Source: Pseudonocardia sp. ICBG1293 (GTDB lineage: Bacteria > Actinomycetota > Actinomycetes > Mycobacteriales > Pseudonocardiaceae). From it: a stretch of 64,000 nt of DNA. Where the stretch lies: contig NZ_JAHLEL010000068.1 of the NCBI RefSeq assembly GCF_020131355.1, positions 1 to 64,000 on the forward strand. The letters are read 5' to 3'. The position numbers and the translations under genes are program-made. Positions within the stretch are counted from its first letter, which is position 1; every line of letters begins with the position of its first letter. The notes under the pieces are model-generated. The model was not told the DNA's origin. It saw only the letters and a program-made list of their open reading frames with translations, and ran no database searches. Positions 7,512 through 15,787 of the stretch are shown one piece after another.

Positions 7512-9763
7512 GATGTCGAGTCCTGCTCATCCCGATCATCCGGGGTTCGATCATCCAGGGTGGCCTGGTAGCGGCCCCGGGCGACACGACTGATGCGGCC
7601 GCACCCGATCAGCGTGTCGAGGGCGTCGTGCACGGCGGCCTTCGACACGGTCGCCGCGTCCACCAGGTTCCCGGTCGTGGCGGTCCCGCCCTGGATCAGA
7701 GCGAGGACCTCGGCCTGCACCGGCGACAACACGACCTCCGCAGCAGCAGCTGACAGAGCGGCGGTGTCGGCACCACCGGCGCCGGTGGTGCGGGTGCCCC
7801 ACGCGGCTCGCCGCGGGCCGCCCGGAAAGCCGGCCGGGCCGGGCCCGTCAGTGTCGAGGAGGTGGTGGGTGCCACCGAGCCCGCCGACCTGCCACCGCCC
7901 GCCCACCGCCGGGCCGAGCACGCTGGTGATCGCGGCGTCGTCGAGTGGATGCAACTCCGGCTGGTTGAAGTAGCGGTCGAACGCGGTCGAGGCGGTCAAC
8001 GCCGGCGCCGGGAGGCCTTTGCTGACCATCCGGGCCGCGTCCGCGTCCGAGGGCAGCCAGTCCCAGCGGACCGGCGCGTCCAGGTGGGCGTGTACGGCCA
8101 TCCCGGGCACCGGCCGCCGCGGCCGGGCATCGTTGAGCGGGAGCTCGGCCGGGTCGAACAGCAGGCCCGGCACCAGATCCGAGGATGATTTCGAGTTGGT
8201 GCGGAACGCGATCACCTGCGCCGCGAACGCCGACCGGGCATGGTCCCCGCCCCACGCTGCTTGTCCTTGGGACTGGTTGAGCCCGACCAGCCAGATGCCC
8301 AGGGCGCGGACGGTGTTGACGGTCTCGGTCCAGAGTGCGGCGACCTTCGGGTCGTGGGCGACGAAGGAGTACTCGTCGTGCAGGAACATCCACCCAGGGA
8401 CGTCCTGGCTGGGGAAGATCAGATCGGAGCCGGCCTCGGCGGCGATCTGTGCGCGCGCGGCCAGGATCGCAGTGACCAGCCGCGGCAACGCGAGGACGTT
8501 CTGTTTGCCGATGACCGCGACCCGCGCCCGTGTCGCGAGGGCGGTGGAGGAGTTCCCTTTCGGATCGGCATACAGCAGGTTCAGGACGCCGGTCGACAAC
8601 GCCGAGGTCACCAGGATGTTCGTAGCGCCGGACTTCCCGCCACCGGTCGACCCGAGCACCGCGGTCGGGACGGTGCCGCCGTCATCCCACATGAGCACAT
8701 CGACCTCGCCGGACCCGTCGATCGACCGGCCGACACCCTTGATCACGCCGTCGGCCACGCGTGGCGCGGTGAACAACCGGGTCTGCGCGACCGGGTCGGT
8801 GTGGATGATCGTCAACCGCGCCCGCGCCGCACCTTCCCCACGGCGCCCGGGCGCGAACAGGACCCGGTCGGCGTCGAGCCCGAGCCCACCGGCCAGGCGT
8901 ACCCGATGGGAGACCAGGTCATCGAGGGTGTGTGTCCCGCGGGCCAGGACCACATCGAAACACGTCGTGTATGCGTCGTCGGTGCGGTTGGTCAGGCGTG
9001 ACCCGGGGACCTTCCCGTTCCTGGCGGCGTTGGTCTCCGCCCACGCCAAGCAGTACCGGTCGTGCTCCGGGTCCGGCGGCGCGACCGCAGGCAACTGCTG
9101 CGGCGGCGTCAACGCCGCAACCCGCGGCCCGATCGGGTGTGCCCGCCACCAGCGGGCACCGATCGCTGTGGTGCCGAGGACCGCGGCGGCGGCGAGTAGC
9201 GGCGACGGGCCGGCCGCGGCGAGGTGATAGGCCAGAACTGATGCACCCGCACCACTACCGGCCAGCTCGGGCCACCACCGCCCGACCGCCGACCGGTAGC
9301 GGGCAGCGACCACCGCAGCTGCACCCAACGGCACCGCCGCGGCGGGCGCGGCGAGGACCGCCGGGTCCGCACCGGCCACCGCCGCCAGCCCGGCGCCGAG
9401 CCAGTGCCCACCCATCCCGGCCACACCACCAAGTGCGGCCGGGATCCACGGCCACCGCCGCCGTCGGTTCCGGGCCGCAACCAACACCCGACGCGCGTTC
9501 TCCACCCGATCATCACCACCAGCCGAGGCCGCCGCTGCCACGTCGTCGGCGCCGGGCACGACCGTTCCCTTCACCCGCGACCAGAGCACGCCCAGCACTG
9601 CACCCGAGCCGGGTGCAGTCGTCGTGTCGTCGACAGCACCGTCGCGGTCGCGGGCGGTCTGTCGGGATTGCGGCCGCGCCTCGGCCCGCTGCGCCGCGAG
9701 CCGGGCAGCATGCTCGAACCGCGTCTTCCGCGTGATCGTCGGAACAGACTTCGACCGGGTCAT
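7508..9763 (-). CDS. FtsK/SpoIIIE-type (TraB-like) DNA translocase
   Basis: This 751-residue ATPase probably moves double-stranded plasmid DNA during mycelial transfer. Residues 100-205 hold several hydrophobic membrane segments. Walker A is GSTGGGKSG at 371-379 and Walker B is WMFLHDE at about 458-464. A C-terminal winged helix (about 690-740, LSPVQAEVLALIQGGTATTG) resembles the DNA-reading gamma domain. It is distinct in sequence from the TraB-like protein at 39311-41617. Genes for two WXG100-like proteins lie upstream and an HNH nuclease overlaps downstream. Confidence 0.88.
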   Translation of the reverse strand: MTRSKSVPTITRKTRFEHAARLAAQRAEARPQSRQTARDRDGAVDDTTTAPGSGAVLGVLWSRVKGTVVPGADDVAAAASAGGDDRVENARRVLVAARNRRRRWPWIPAALGGVAGMGGHWLGAGLAAVAGADPAVLAAPAAAVPLGAAAVVAARYRSAVGRWWPELAGSGAGASVLAYHLAAAGPSPLLAAAAVLGTTAIGARWWRAHPIGPRVAALTPPQQLPAVAPPDPEHDRYCLAWAETNAARNGKVPGSRLTNRTDDAYTTCFDVVLARGTHTLDDLVSHRVRLAGGLGLDADRVLFAPGRRGEGAARARLTIIHTDPVAQTRLFTAPRVADGVIKGVGRSIDGSGEVDVLMWDDGGTVPTAVLGSTGGGKSGATNILVTSALSTGVLNLLYADPKGNSSTALATRARVAVIGKQNVLALPRLVTAILAARAQIAAEAGSDLIFPSQDVPGWMFLHDEYSFVAHDPKVAALWTETVNTVRALGIWLVGLNQSQGQAAWGGDHARSAFAAQVIAFRTNSKSSSDLVPGLLFDPAELPLNDARPRRPVPGMAVHAHLDAPVRWDWLPSDADAARMVSKGLPAPALTASTAFDRYFNQPELHPLDDAAITSVLGPAVGGRWQVGGLGGTHHLLDTDGPGPAGFPGGPRRAAWGTRTTGAGGADTAALSAAAAEVVLSPVQAEVLALIQGGTATTGNLVDAATVSKAAVHDALDTLIGCGRISRVARGRYQATLDDRTPDDRDEQDSTS

Positions 9764-9865
9764 GACCGTCCTTCCTTCTTCTACTGGTCAGAACCGTGCT
9801 GATGGAGCCGGAGCGCCCGCCCACACCACCCGTGGTGTGGGCGGGACTCGAAACCCACCCGCTAG

Positions 9866-10162
9866 TCAGCCGTGGCCCAGGGACGCCTTCGACGCCCGCG
9901 TGATCATGTGATTGGCGGTCAGGGCGTCACGCACGATCTGCCCACCCACACCGATCCGCTCCGCCACAGCCGACAGGTTGTCGATCACCGCACCGACATG
10001 GGTGCCCGCACCGTCGAGGCCGTCCAGGCCGGTCCAGCCGTGACCTTCGAACTCGTCCACCAGCGAGCGGTGAGTGCCGATGAGCTGTTCCAGGTCTGAG
10101 GCTGCGTCCCGCAGAGCGGCTGAGAGGAACTCGTAGTTCCCGTCCACGTCCAGTGTCGCCAT
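9866..10162 (-). CDS. WXG100-like small helical protein
   Basis: The 98-residue product is all-helical with a central GHGWTGLDG turn between two long helices, the layout of WXG100 (ESAT-6-like) proteins. I start at ATG 10162, with GGAG 9 bases upstream, rather than the in-frame ATG 15 bases earlier. There is no signal peptide. It lies directly upstream of the FtsK-type ATPase, as WXG100 genes often lie beside FtsK-type EccC ATPases in type VII systems; whether it is exported is not known. Confidence 0.6.
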   Translation of the reverse strand: MATLDVDGNYEFLSAALRDAASDLEQLIGTHRSLVDEFEGHGWTGLDGLDGAGTHVGAVIDNLSAVAERIGVGGQIVRDALTANHMITRASKASLGHG

Positions 10163-10210
10163 CACCGTCATCTCCATTCTGTTTCGGTGTGTGTGCTGGT
10201 CAGGTGCCGG

Positions 10211-11221
10211 TTAGAGGACGGCGTGCGGGCCGGGCACGTACGGGGCCTGGTCGTAGGCGTCCCGGCCTCGGTCGCCCTGGGCGCGCATCTGCTCGGCCAG
10301 GCCCCGGTACAGGCCCTCGGCGGCGTTCAGCCCCGACAGCGAATCGGCGAGGGGCCCGGTGACCTGGTCGCCCCAGCCGTCCCCGGACAGCCGGTCGGTG
10401 AACGCCGAGAGCTGGGTCTGGTAGACGCCACACGCGTCCGCCGCGGCGATCAACCGCGCTACCGCTGCCTCATACATCCCGTCTCCTCCGGAAGAAGTAG
10501 TTGTGCTGGTAGCCGTCGGCGAGGACTCTGCTGCCGGGGCCGTGCCAGACGGAGACGACGACGGCGCCGCCTCCGGGGCAGTGCTGGGAAAGTCGTCGAG
10601 GTCGACGCCGCCGTCCTCATCCGGGACCGGGCGGGCCACCGGAACCTGCTCCGCCACAGGCGGGGAAGGCAGGCCGGGATCATCGGTCGCCACCACCGCA
10701 CCACCCGATGCCCCGGCAGCGGGACAAGTGGCGTGTCGCCGTCGACCCCACGGCTCCGAGCTCTTCGCCCCCGCAGGCCCGGCCGAACCGGTACCGATCG
10801 CCGAGCTGGCGCCGCTCGCGCTGCCGGAGCCCGCGACGGGGAGCAGGCCGCGGGCCTGGGCCCACCGGGCCCGCGCACGATCCGCCCTGTCGAGGCGACG
10901 CTGCTGGGTAGTGCGCCACCGCTCGTCCCGGGACGGCGCGGTCTCGTCGAACCAGGCACGGCGCCGCGCGGCGCGGTGTTCGGCCCGGTGTTGGGCGGCC
11001 CGGCAGGCCTCGGTCCAGCGGGAGGCGACCAGCAGTCCGAACGCGCCCTGCCCGGTCGGGCGCCCCGAGCTGGTGCGGGCCCCGCCGCCGGCGTTCTCGT
11101 GGCGCATGCGGGCTCGGGTGAGGCCGGGTGGTTCTTTGCCGTTGCTGTAGGCGGCGGTGTCGGTGCGGCCCTTGGTCACGAAGAACGCGACCACGACACA
11201 GGTCAGGAAGAACGCCTCCAT
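10211..11221 (-). CDS. Single-pass membrane protein with WXG100-like C-terminal domain
   Basis: The product has an N-terminal membrane helix (EAFFLTCVVVAFFV, residues 2-15), a basic stretch rich in Arg (about 60-125), a long low-complexity Ser/Pro/Ala linker, and a C-terminal helical domain of about 90 residues with DRLSGDGWGDQVTGPL, again a GxGW turn between helices. The start ATG 11221 has AGGAG 6 bases upstream. It probably works with the neighbouring 98-residue protein and the translocase. No named family recognised. Confidence 0.65.
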   Translation of the reverse strand: MEAFFLTCVVVAFFVTKGRTDTAAYSNGKEPPGLTRARMRHENAGGGARTSSGRPTGQGAFGLLVASRWTEACRAAQHRAEHRAARRRAWFDETAPSRDERWRTTQQRRLDRADRARARWAQARGLLPVAGSGSASGASSAIGTGSAGPAGAKSSEPWGRRRHATCPAAGASGGAVVATDDPGLPSPPVAEQVPVARPVPDEDGGVDLDDFPSTAPEAAPSSSPSGTAPAAESSPTATSTTTSSGGDGMYEAAVARLIAAADACGVYQTQLSAFTDRLSGDGWGDQVTGPLADSLSGLNAAEGLYRGLAEQMRAQGDRGRDAYDQAPYVPGPHAVL

Positions 11222-11288
11222 CAGCCGCTCCTCTCTTCTCTAGTGTCGTATCGGCCTGCATCGACCGAGGTCGAGGACATCGACGGCA

Positions 11289-11747
11289 TCAGGTGAGGGA
11301 TGCCGCGAGCGCGGCGATGAAGGTGTCCGCGGCGCTGTACAGCCGCGGGACACCCGCCAGGACGGTGCCGACCAGGGCCAGGGCGGCGACGACCATCAGC
11401 GACTTCGTCCTGGTTGCCGCGGTGATCCCGGCGCCGCGTAGGCGGCTGTAGGCCCACAGCCCGGCGGCGGCCGCTACGGCGCCGACCGCGGAGACGCCGA
11501 CGAGTTGGGCGGTGGCCTGCCCGGCCCCGGTCAACGCACCACCCGACAACGCGGTGAACAGCCCACCGAACCAGCCCGCGGACGCGCCGCCGACGCCGAA
11601 CCCGCCGACCACCGCCAACACAGCGGCGACCTTCTCCCAGTCCACGCCCTTGCCGGGCACATCCAGATAGACCAGGACGATCGCCAGGATCAACGCTAGG
11701 GCGCCGAGCGCGGGCATCGACGACGGAATGAACATCGACCACGACAC
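11289..11747 (-). CDS. Multi-pass membrane protein of the transfer cluster
   Basis: The 152-residue product has about four hydrophobic segments: LGALALILAIVLVYL, VAAVLAVVGGFGVGGASAG, LVGVSAVGAVAAAAGLW and LMVVAALALVGTVLAGV. Start GTG 11747 has AAGGAGG 9 bases upstream. The Gly/Ala-rich helices and small size resemble pore or spread proteins of actinobacterial plasmids, but I see no diagnostic motif. Confidence 0.7.
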   Translation of the reverse strand: MSWSMFIPSSMPALGALALILAIVLVYLDVPGKGVDWEKVAAVLAVVGGFGVGGASAGWFGGLFTALSGGALTGAGQATAQLVGVSAVGAVAAAAGLWAYSRLRGAGITAATRTKSLMVVAALALVGTVLAGVPRLYSAADTFIAALAASLT

Positions 11748-11762
11748 GATGAACCGCCTCCT

Positions 11763-12203
11763 TCAGATGGCGAGGGCGAGTAGGACGACCACGACAACCG
11801 TGATCACGAAGCCGGACGGCTTGTCCCGGATCACGTTCGCCAGCCAGTCCAGCGGGAACACCATCGCCAGGGCGGCCAGCGTCAGCGCCGCGTGCACGGC
11901 TCTCACCAGCTGATTGCTGGAGGTGGTCCAGTCACCGGCCCGCGAATACGCCCAGGTCTGGGCATACGACGGCGGCTGCTCGTTCCACCGCGGCCGCGCC
12001 TCCACCAGATCGCTGATGGCCTGGGCGATGCGCTGGTCCCACGGCGCCAACGGCTTCACGGCCGGCTCCGCCGGTGCAGCCGTCTGGTCCTCGCCGCCGG
12101 TGGGCGGCGCGGTGTTCGGGTCGACGATGTAGAGACCCGGACGATCCGGAGCGCCCTCGACCTTCTGCTCGTCCTGGTGCTGGTCAGATGCGGGCTGCGG
12201 CAC
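11763..12203 (-). CDS. Tail-anchored membrane protein of the transfer cluster
   Basis: I start at GTG 12203 because GGGAGG lies 8 bases upstream, which gives 146 residues. The N-terminal half is acidic and proline-rich and the C-terminus has two hydrophobic helices (AALTLAALAMVFPLDWLANVI and GFVITVVVVVLLALAI). It ends almost directly before the next membrane protein gene, so both are probably co-transcribed. Function unknown. Confidence 0.65.
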   Translation of the reverse strand: MPQPASDQHQDEQKVEGAPDRPGLYIVDPNTAPPTGGEDQTAAPAEPAVKPLAPWDQRIAQAISDLVEARPRWNEQPPSYAQTWAYSRAGDWTTSSNQLVRAVHAALTLAALAMVFPLDWLANVIRDKPSGFVITVVVVVLLALAI

Positions 12204-12320
12204 GACGACCACCTCCCACCCGCTGCCGATGGCAGCGGCTACAGGTCCGCGGCAGCACACCGCCATCCCGTGGAATCTCGATCGACCTGCGACACACCAC
12301 ACACCGGGCACGCACCTGCA

Positions 12321-12698
12321 TCACCGACCACCGCCAGCAGCAGGAACGGCGGCCTGGCGCTGCTCGCGGCGGGCCTGCGCCCGCTCGGCCTGACGCTGCT
12401 TCGCTCGCACTGCCTTGTGAGCGGCAGCCTCCTGGCCGGCGTGGAGCTCGACGAACAGGTCGGCCAGGTCGTCGGCGATGCGATCGATCCGCCGCATGAC
12501 CTCTGGCGACCCGGCCCGGTTCTTAGGAAGCGTCGCTCGCACGGCGGCGAACGCCGCGATCAAGCGCTCGACCGGCGTGGACGCCTGCCCGTACGCCGAT
12601 ACGAACATGTCCCGGCGGACTTGACTGCGACGCAACACCGCATCCGCACGCCGAGCACTCAGAGCAGGCAGATGAACCGTCCCCGCCGAGGTCGACAT
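12321..12698 (-). CDS. Helical basic hypothetical protein
   Basis: The 125-residue product is almost entirely helical, with a basic Ala/Gln/Arg-rich C-terminus (AKQRQAERAQARREQRQAA) that could form a coiled coil or bind nucleic acid. Its ATG shares one base with the stop of the upstream WhiB-like gene (TGATG), so it is translated with it. No family recognised. Confidence 0.6.
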   Translation of the reverse strand: MSTSAGTVHLPALSARRADAVLRRSQVRRDMFVSAYGQASTPVERLIAAFAAVRATLPKNRAGSPEVMRRIDRIADDLADLFVELHAGQEAAAHKAVRAKQRQAERAQARREQRQAAVPAAGGGR

Positions 12699-13081
12699 CA
12701 GGCCGCCACCGCCCGACCGTCAACCGCCGCGACGGCGGCGATGGCTACGTGCCGCTGAGCGGTGCGCTCCTCGCGGGTCGTGCCGCCCCACACGCCGTAC
12801 TCGCCCGTCGCTGTCGCCCACTCCCGGCACGCGACACGCACCGGGCAGCCCGTGCACACGAGACGAGCCTGCAGCACACCCAGTTCACTGACCGGGAAGA
12901 ACACCTCCGGGTCGACATCGAGACAGTGCCGTGCTGGATGGGACGACAACTCGACCGGGACCGGAGCTCCAGGCCCCGGATCGTCGTCAAAGACAGGACT
13001 ACGCTCGACCACGTGGGTCACCTCTTCGCACTCTGGGTGGCCTACAAGGGCCTCGGCGGCTCTCAACCCGCCGAGGCCCAA
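12698..13081 (-). CDS. WhiB-like iron-sulfur regulator, second gene
   Basis: This protein has the WhiB cysteine set C53, C76, C79, C85 and the GVWGG turn at about 96-100. An in-frame GTG at 13018 would give a protein about 21 residues shorter and is equally possible. It is the first gene of the minus-strand cluster running down to 1657 and is divergent from the DUF5753 regulator at 13307, so it probably regulates the cluster. Confidence 0.88.
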   Translation of the reverse strand: MGLGGLRAAEALVGHPECEEVTHVVERSPVFDDDPGPGAPVPVELSSHPARHCLDVDPEVFFPVSELGVLQARLVCTGCPVRVACREWATATGEYGVWGGTTREERTAQRHVAIAAVAAVDGRAVAA

Positions 13082-13306
13082 CCACTCAACTTATGTAGCC
13101 AATGCAGGAACTGGAAGTTCTTACATCGACCACCTCAGCTTGCAGGGGGCTGGCACGCAAGTCAAGCCCCCGCCTGCGGCAGCGCCGGAGCTGCAGCCGA
13201 CAGTGGAGGGGGCGACCAGTCCCCACCAAGGGCAGCCTTCACAGTCAGAGCAGCCCGCTAACTCAGAGTCCATAACGAGACAACATTCAGACGCAACGGG
13301 GGGGGC

Positions 13307-14197
13307 GTGACTTCTCGCCAGAACAATCCCTGGGCCCAACTCGGCGCACGCTTGCGAAAGTTCCGCCTCACAGCGGGAATGTCTGGGCGAACATTAGCCG
13401 ACGCCATCGGATGTGACCAATCGCGAGTCAGTCGGATCGAATTAGGGAAATCGCACGTCACCAAACAAGAGACACAGGAATGGCTTCGAGCCACAAGGGC
13501 CCCCTCTGACTCCCTAGCGGAGCTGCTCGCAGAAATCGACGCCGCGCCAAGGAAGTCAGCGCCGCAGCGCAATTCAAGCCTAAATGGATGGCAGGCGCGG
13601 CGCGGCGACGTCGAATCCATCGAACTCGAGGCCGCATCCATCCTAACCTGGCACAGCTCTTTCGTGCCAGACCTTCTTCAGTCAGCCGCATACATGCGCC
13701 ACTTTTTTCACTCTACCACCTACAGCTCGAAGCGAACCATAGCCGTCAAAATTGCGGAGCGTATCGACCGCCAAAACATCCTCTACACTTTTCCCCGAAA
13801 GATGGAGGTCGTCGTAACCGAATGTCTACTCAGGCAGAAGTTTGGTGGAACTCATGTGATGGTCGACCAGCTGGACAGAATCACCTCGCTAGCCAAGCGC
13901 AATTTGATCACTCTTTCCATTCTGTCCGGAAATGTCGAACTTGATCCTGCATATGGATTGGACGCAGTCGTCTACATGGCCCCCAATGAGGGGGCTAGCA
14001 ACTTGGCCCTTAGTCCCGGCCAGAGCCACGCCAACGAGGACCACGAAAGTGTGCAGCGGCACATCAACCAGTTCCGCACCTACCAGCGGCACAGCTGGCG
14101 TGGTGACCAGGCGATCGAGGTCGTCGAGAGCATCGCTCGGGAGATGAACAGCGGCGGGTCCGGCACCAGCGCCGGCGGCGAGTGTGACGGCGTGTGA
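13307..14197 (+). CDS. XRE-family regulator with DUF5753 domain (Scr1-type)
   Basis: Residues 9-65 form a Cro/C1-type helix-turn-helix (LGARLRKFRLTAGMSGRTLA, then DQSRVSRIELGKSH). Residues 100-280 match the DUF5753 domain, with WHSSFVPDLLQSAAYMR and FRTYQRHSW. Such regulators are common in actinomycetes, often beside a small DUF397 partner, which is absent here. Translation starts at GTG 13307 straight after a run of eight G that also serves as ribosome-binding site and may slip. The 225 bp before it (13082-13306) hold its promoter and no gene I can support. The stretch is richer in A and T than its neighbours, suggesting recent acquisition. Confidence 0.88.
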   Translation: MTSRQNNPWAQLGARLRKFRLTAGMSGRTLADAIGCDQSRVSRIELGKSHVTKQETQEWLRATRAPSDSLAELLAEIDAAPRKSAPQRNSSLNGWQARRGDVESIELEAASILTWHSSFVPDLLQSAAYMRHFFHSTTYSSKRTIAVKIAERIDRQNILYTFPRKMEVVVTECLLRQKFGGTHVMVDQLDRITSLAKRNLITLSILSGNVELDPAYGLDAVVYMAPNEGASNLALSPGQSHANEDHESVQRHINQFRTYQRHSWRGDQAIEVVESIAREMNSGGSGTSAGGECDGV

Positions 14198-14337
14198 TTG
14201 TCCAGTTGTCCAGTGGACAACGAGACTGGGCGTGCTAGTGTGCGTCCTACGCGCGCCCGGGCCCGGGCGCGCGTAGGACGCCGAAATTCAGCTGCTTGTC
14301 CAGTCTTTGTCCAGTGGTTTGTCTACCTGCTGGACAA
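14198..14337. promoter_or_regulatory. TTGTCCAGT repeat cluster (operator, iteron or partition site candidate)
   Basis: TTGTCCAGT occurs at 14198-14206, 14206-14214, 14296-14304 and 14307-14315, with the inverted form CTGGACAA at 14330-14337. The 15-mer TTGTCCAGTGGACAA at 14206-14220 is a perfect palindrome about its centre. The cluster brackets the 40-bp palindrome at 14242-14281 and lies just after the DUF5753 gene and before the GCGATCGC array. Confidence 0.7.
14242..14281. repeat. Perfect 40-bp palindrome
   Basis: The left arm GCGTCCTACGCGCGCCCGGG (14242-14261) is followed directly by its exact complement with no spacer. It could act as a terminator for the regulator gene, a protein-binding site, or a cruciform. 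The flanking TTGTCCAGT repeats favour a DNA site over a simple terminator. Confidence 0.85.
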
Positions 14338-14448
14338 GCACAGAACGTGACGTAGGCAAGCGCGCCGGTTGCCTGGCTCGGTTCTTTCAGGGTGCTTCCT
14401 GGTGCGTCGCCGCCCGGGGCCGTCTGCTCGTGACTTGACGCCACGCCC

Positions 14449-15352
14449 CATCGCGATCGCGATCGCGATCGCCGAGCCCCACCGCGATCGCGATCGCCAC
14501 CCATCGCGATCGCCACCGCGATCGCGATCGCCACCCATCGCGATCGCCACCCATCGCGATCGCCACCGCGATCGCGATCGCCACCCATCGCGATCGCCAC
14601 CGCGATCGCGATCGCCACCCATCGCGATCGCCACCGCGATCGCGATCGCCACCCATCGCGATCGCCACCCATCGCGATCGCCACCCATCGCGATCGCCAC
14701 CGCGATCGCGATCGCCACCCATCGCGATCGCCACCGCGATCGCGATCGCCACCCATCGCGATCGCCACCGCGATCGCCACCCATCGCGATCGCCACCGCG
14801 ATCGCGATCGCCACCCATCGCGATCGCCACCGCGATCGCGATCGCCACCCATCGCGATCGCCACCGCGATCGCGATCGCCACCCATCGCGATCGCCACCG
14901 CGATCGCGATCGCCACCCATCGCGATCGCCACCGCGATCGCGATCGCCACCCATCGCGATCGCCACCGCGATCGCGATCGCCACCCATCGCGATCGCCAC
15001 CGCGATCGCCACCCATCGCGATCGCCACCGCGATCGCCACCCATCGCGATCGCCACCGCGATCGCGATCGCCACCCATCGCGATCGCCACCGCGATCGCG
15101 ATCGCGATCGCCACCCGATCGCGATCGCCACCCATCGCGATCGCCACCGCGATCGCCATCGCGATCGCCACCCATCGCGATCGCCACCCATCGCGATCGC
15201 CACCCATCGCGATCGCCACCCATCGCGATCGCCACCCATCGCGATCGCCACCCATCGCGATCGCCACCGCGATCGCGATCGCCACCCATCGCGATCGCCA
15301 CCCATCGCGATCGCCACCCATCGCGATCGCCGAGCCCCACCGCGATCGCCGA
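14449..15352. repeat. GCGATCGC palindrome array (about 900 bp)
   Basis: The octamer GCGATCGC recurs dozens of times in two alternating units, CCACCCATCGCGATCG (16 bp) and CCACCGCGATCGCGATCG (18 bp). Several frames stay open through the array on both strands and yield low-complexity peptides (repeats of DRHPSRSPP or MGGDRDGWRSRW), which I do not call as genes. GCGATCGC is the HIP1 octamer known to be over-represented in cyanobacteria. Here it is concentrated in one block, between the palindrome cluster and the HTH gene at 15404. Possible roles are a centromere-like or replication site. Confidence 0.92.
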
Positions 15353-15403
15353 GAAGTTCAAGAGGGTGTACAGTGGTGGGTGTTCGTCTCTGGAGGTGTT
15401 GGG

Positions 15404-15787
15404 TTGTTCCCGCCGCGTCGTTCCGTGCCTGAACCGCTATTGCCGCCCAGTCCCACCGCAGTCCGGGCGTTGCGGGTTATCCGGGAGATCGTCGACGGCG
15501 CGACCGGGTCGGAGGCGTCGGTGCAGACGGTGGTGGATCTGCTTCATATTCACCGGGCTGCGTATGAGGCGGTGGATCCTGCTTTGTATGTCGCGGTCCG
15601 GCGGACCCGGTCGGTGTCATTCGGGCGGATGGCGGAGCTTGTAGGGATGTCTCGGGGAGCGATCCAGCTCCGGGTGGATAATGGGGACCCGGCGAAACCC
15701 GCTCGGACCGGGAAGTCCCGTCAGTATCGTCAACGAATCGCTGAACGTGACACTGTCCGCGGCCCCCAGGAAAGAGGTCAGGCATGA
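15404..15787 (+). CDS. Helix-turn-helix hypothetical protein
   Basis: The product contains a likely helix-turn-helix near its C-terminus (SVSFGRMAELVGMSRGAIQLRVDNGDP) after a helical region (RALRVIREIVDGATGSEASV). I choose TTG 15404, which has GGAGG 7 bases upstream; GTG codons at 15374 and 15379 are alternatives. The frame also stays open upstream through the repeat array, which is not coding. Its stop overlaps the start of the DUF2637 gene as ATGA, so the two are coupled and this protein may regulate the pair. Confidence 0.65.
   Translation: MFPPRRSVPEPLLPPSPTAVRALRVIREIVDGATGSEASVQTVVDLLHIHRAAYEAVDPALYVAVRRTRSVSFGRMAELVGMSRGAIQLRVDNGDPAKPARTGKSRQYRQRIAERDTVRGPQERGQA

Noticed and set aside
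14449..15352. CRISPR array
   Set aside because: The period is 16-18 bp with no unique spacers and no cas genes; it is a simple palindrome array.
14247..15361. Long open frames on both strands through the GCGATCGC array
   Set aside because: Periodic DNA without stop codons gives open frames on both strands; the peptides are pure repeats (DRHPSRSPP, GGDRDGWRSRW) with no start context. Only the 3' part from 15404 is kept as a gene.
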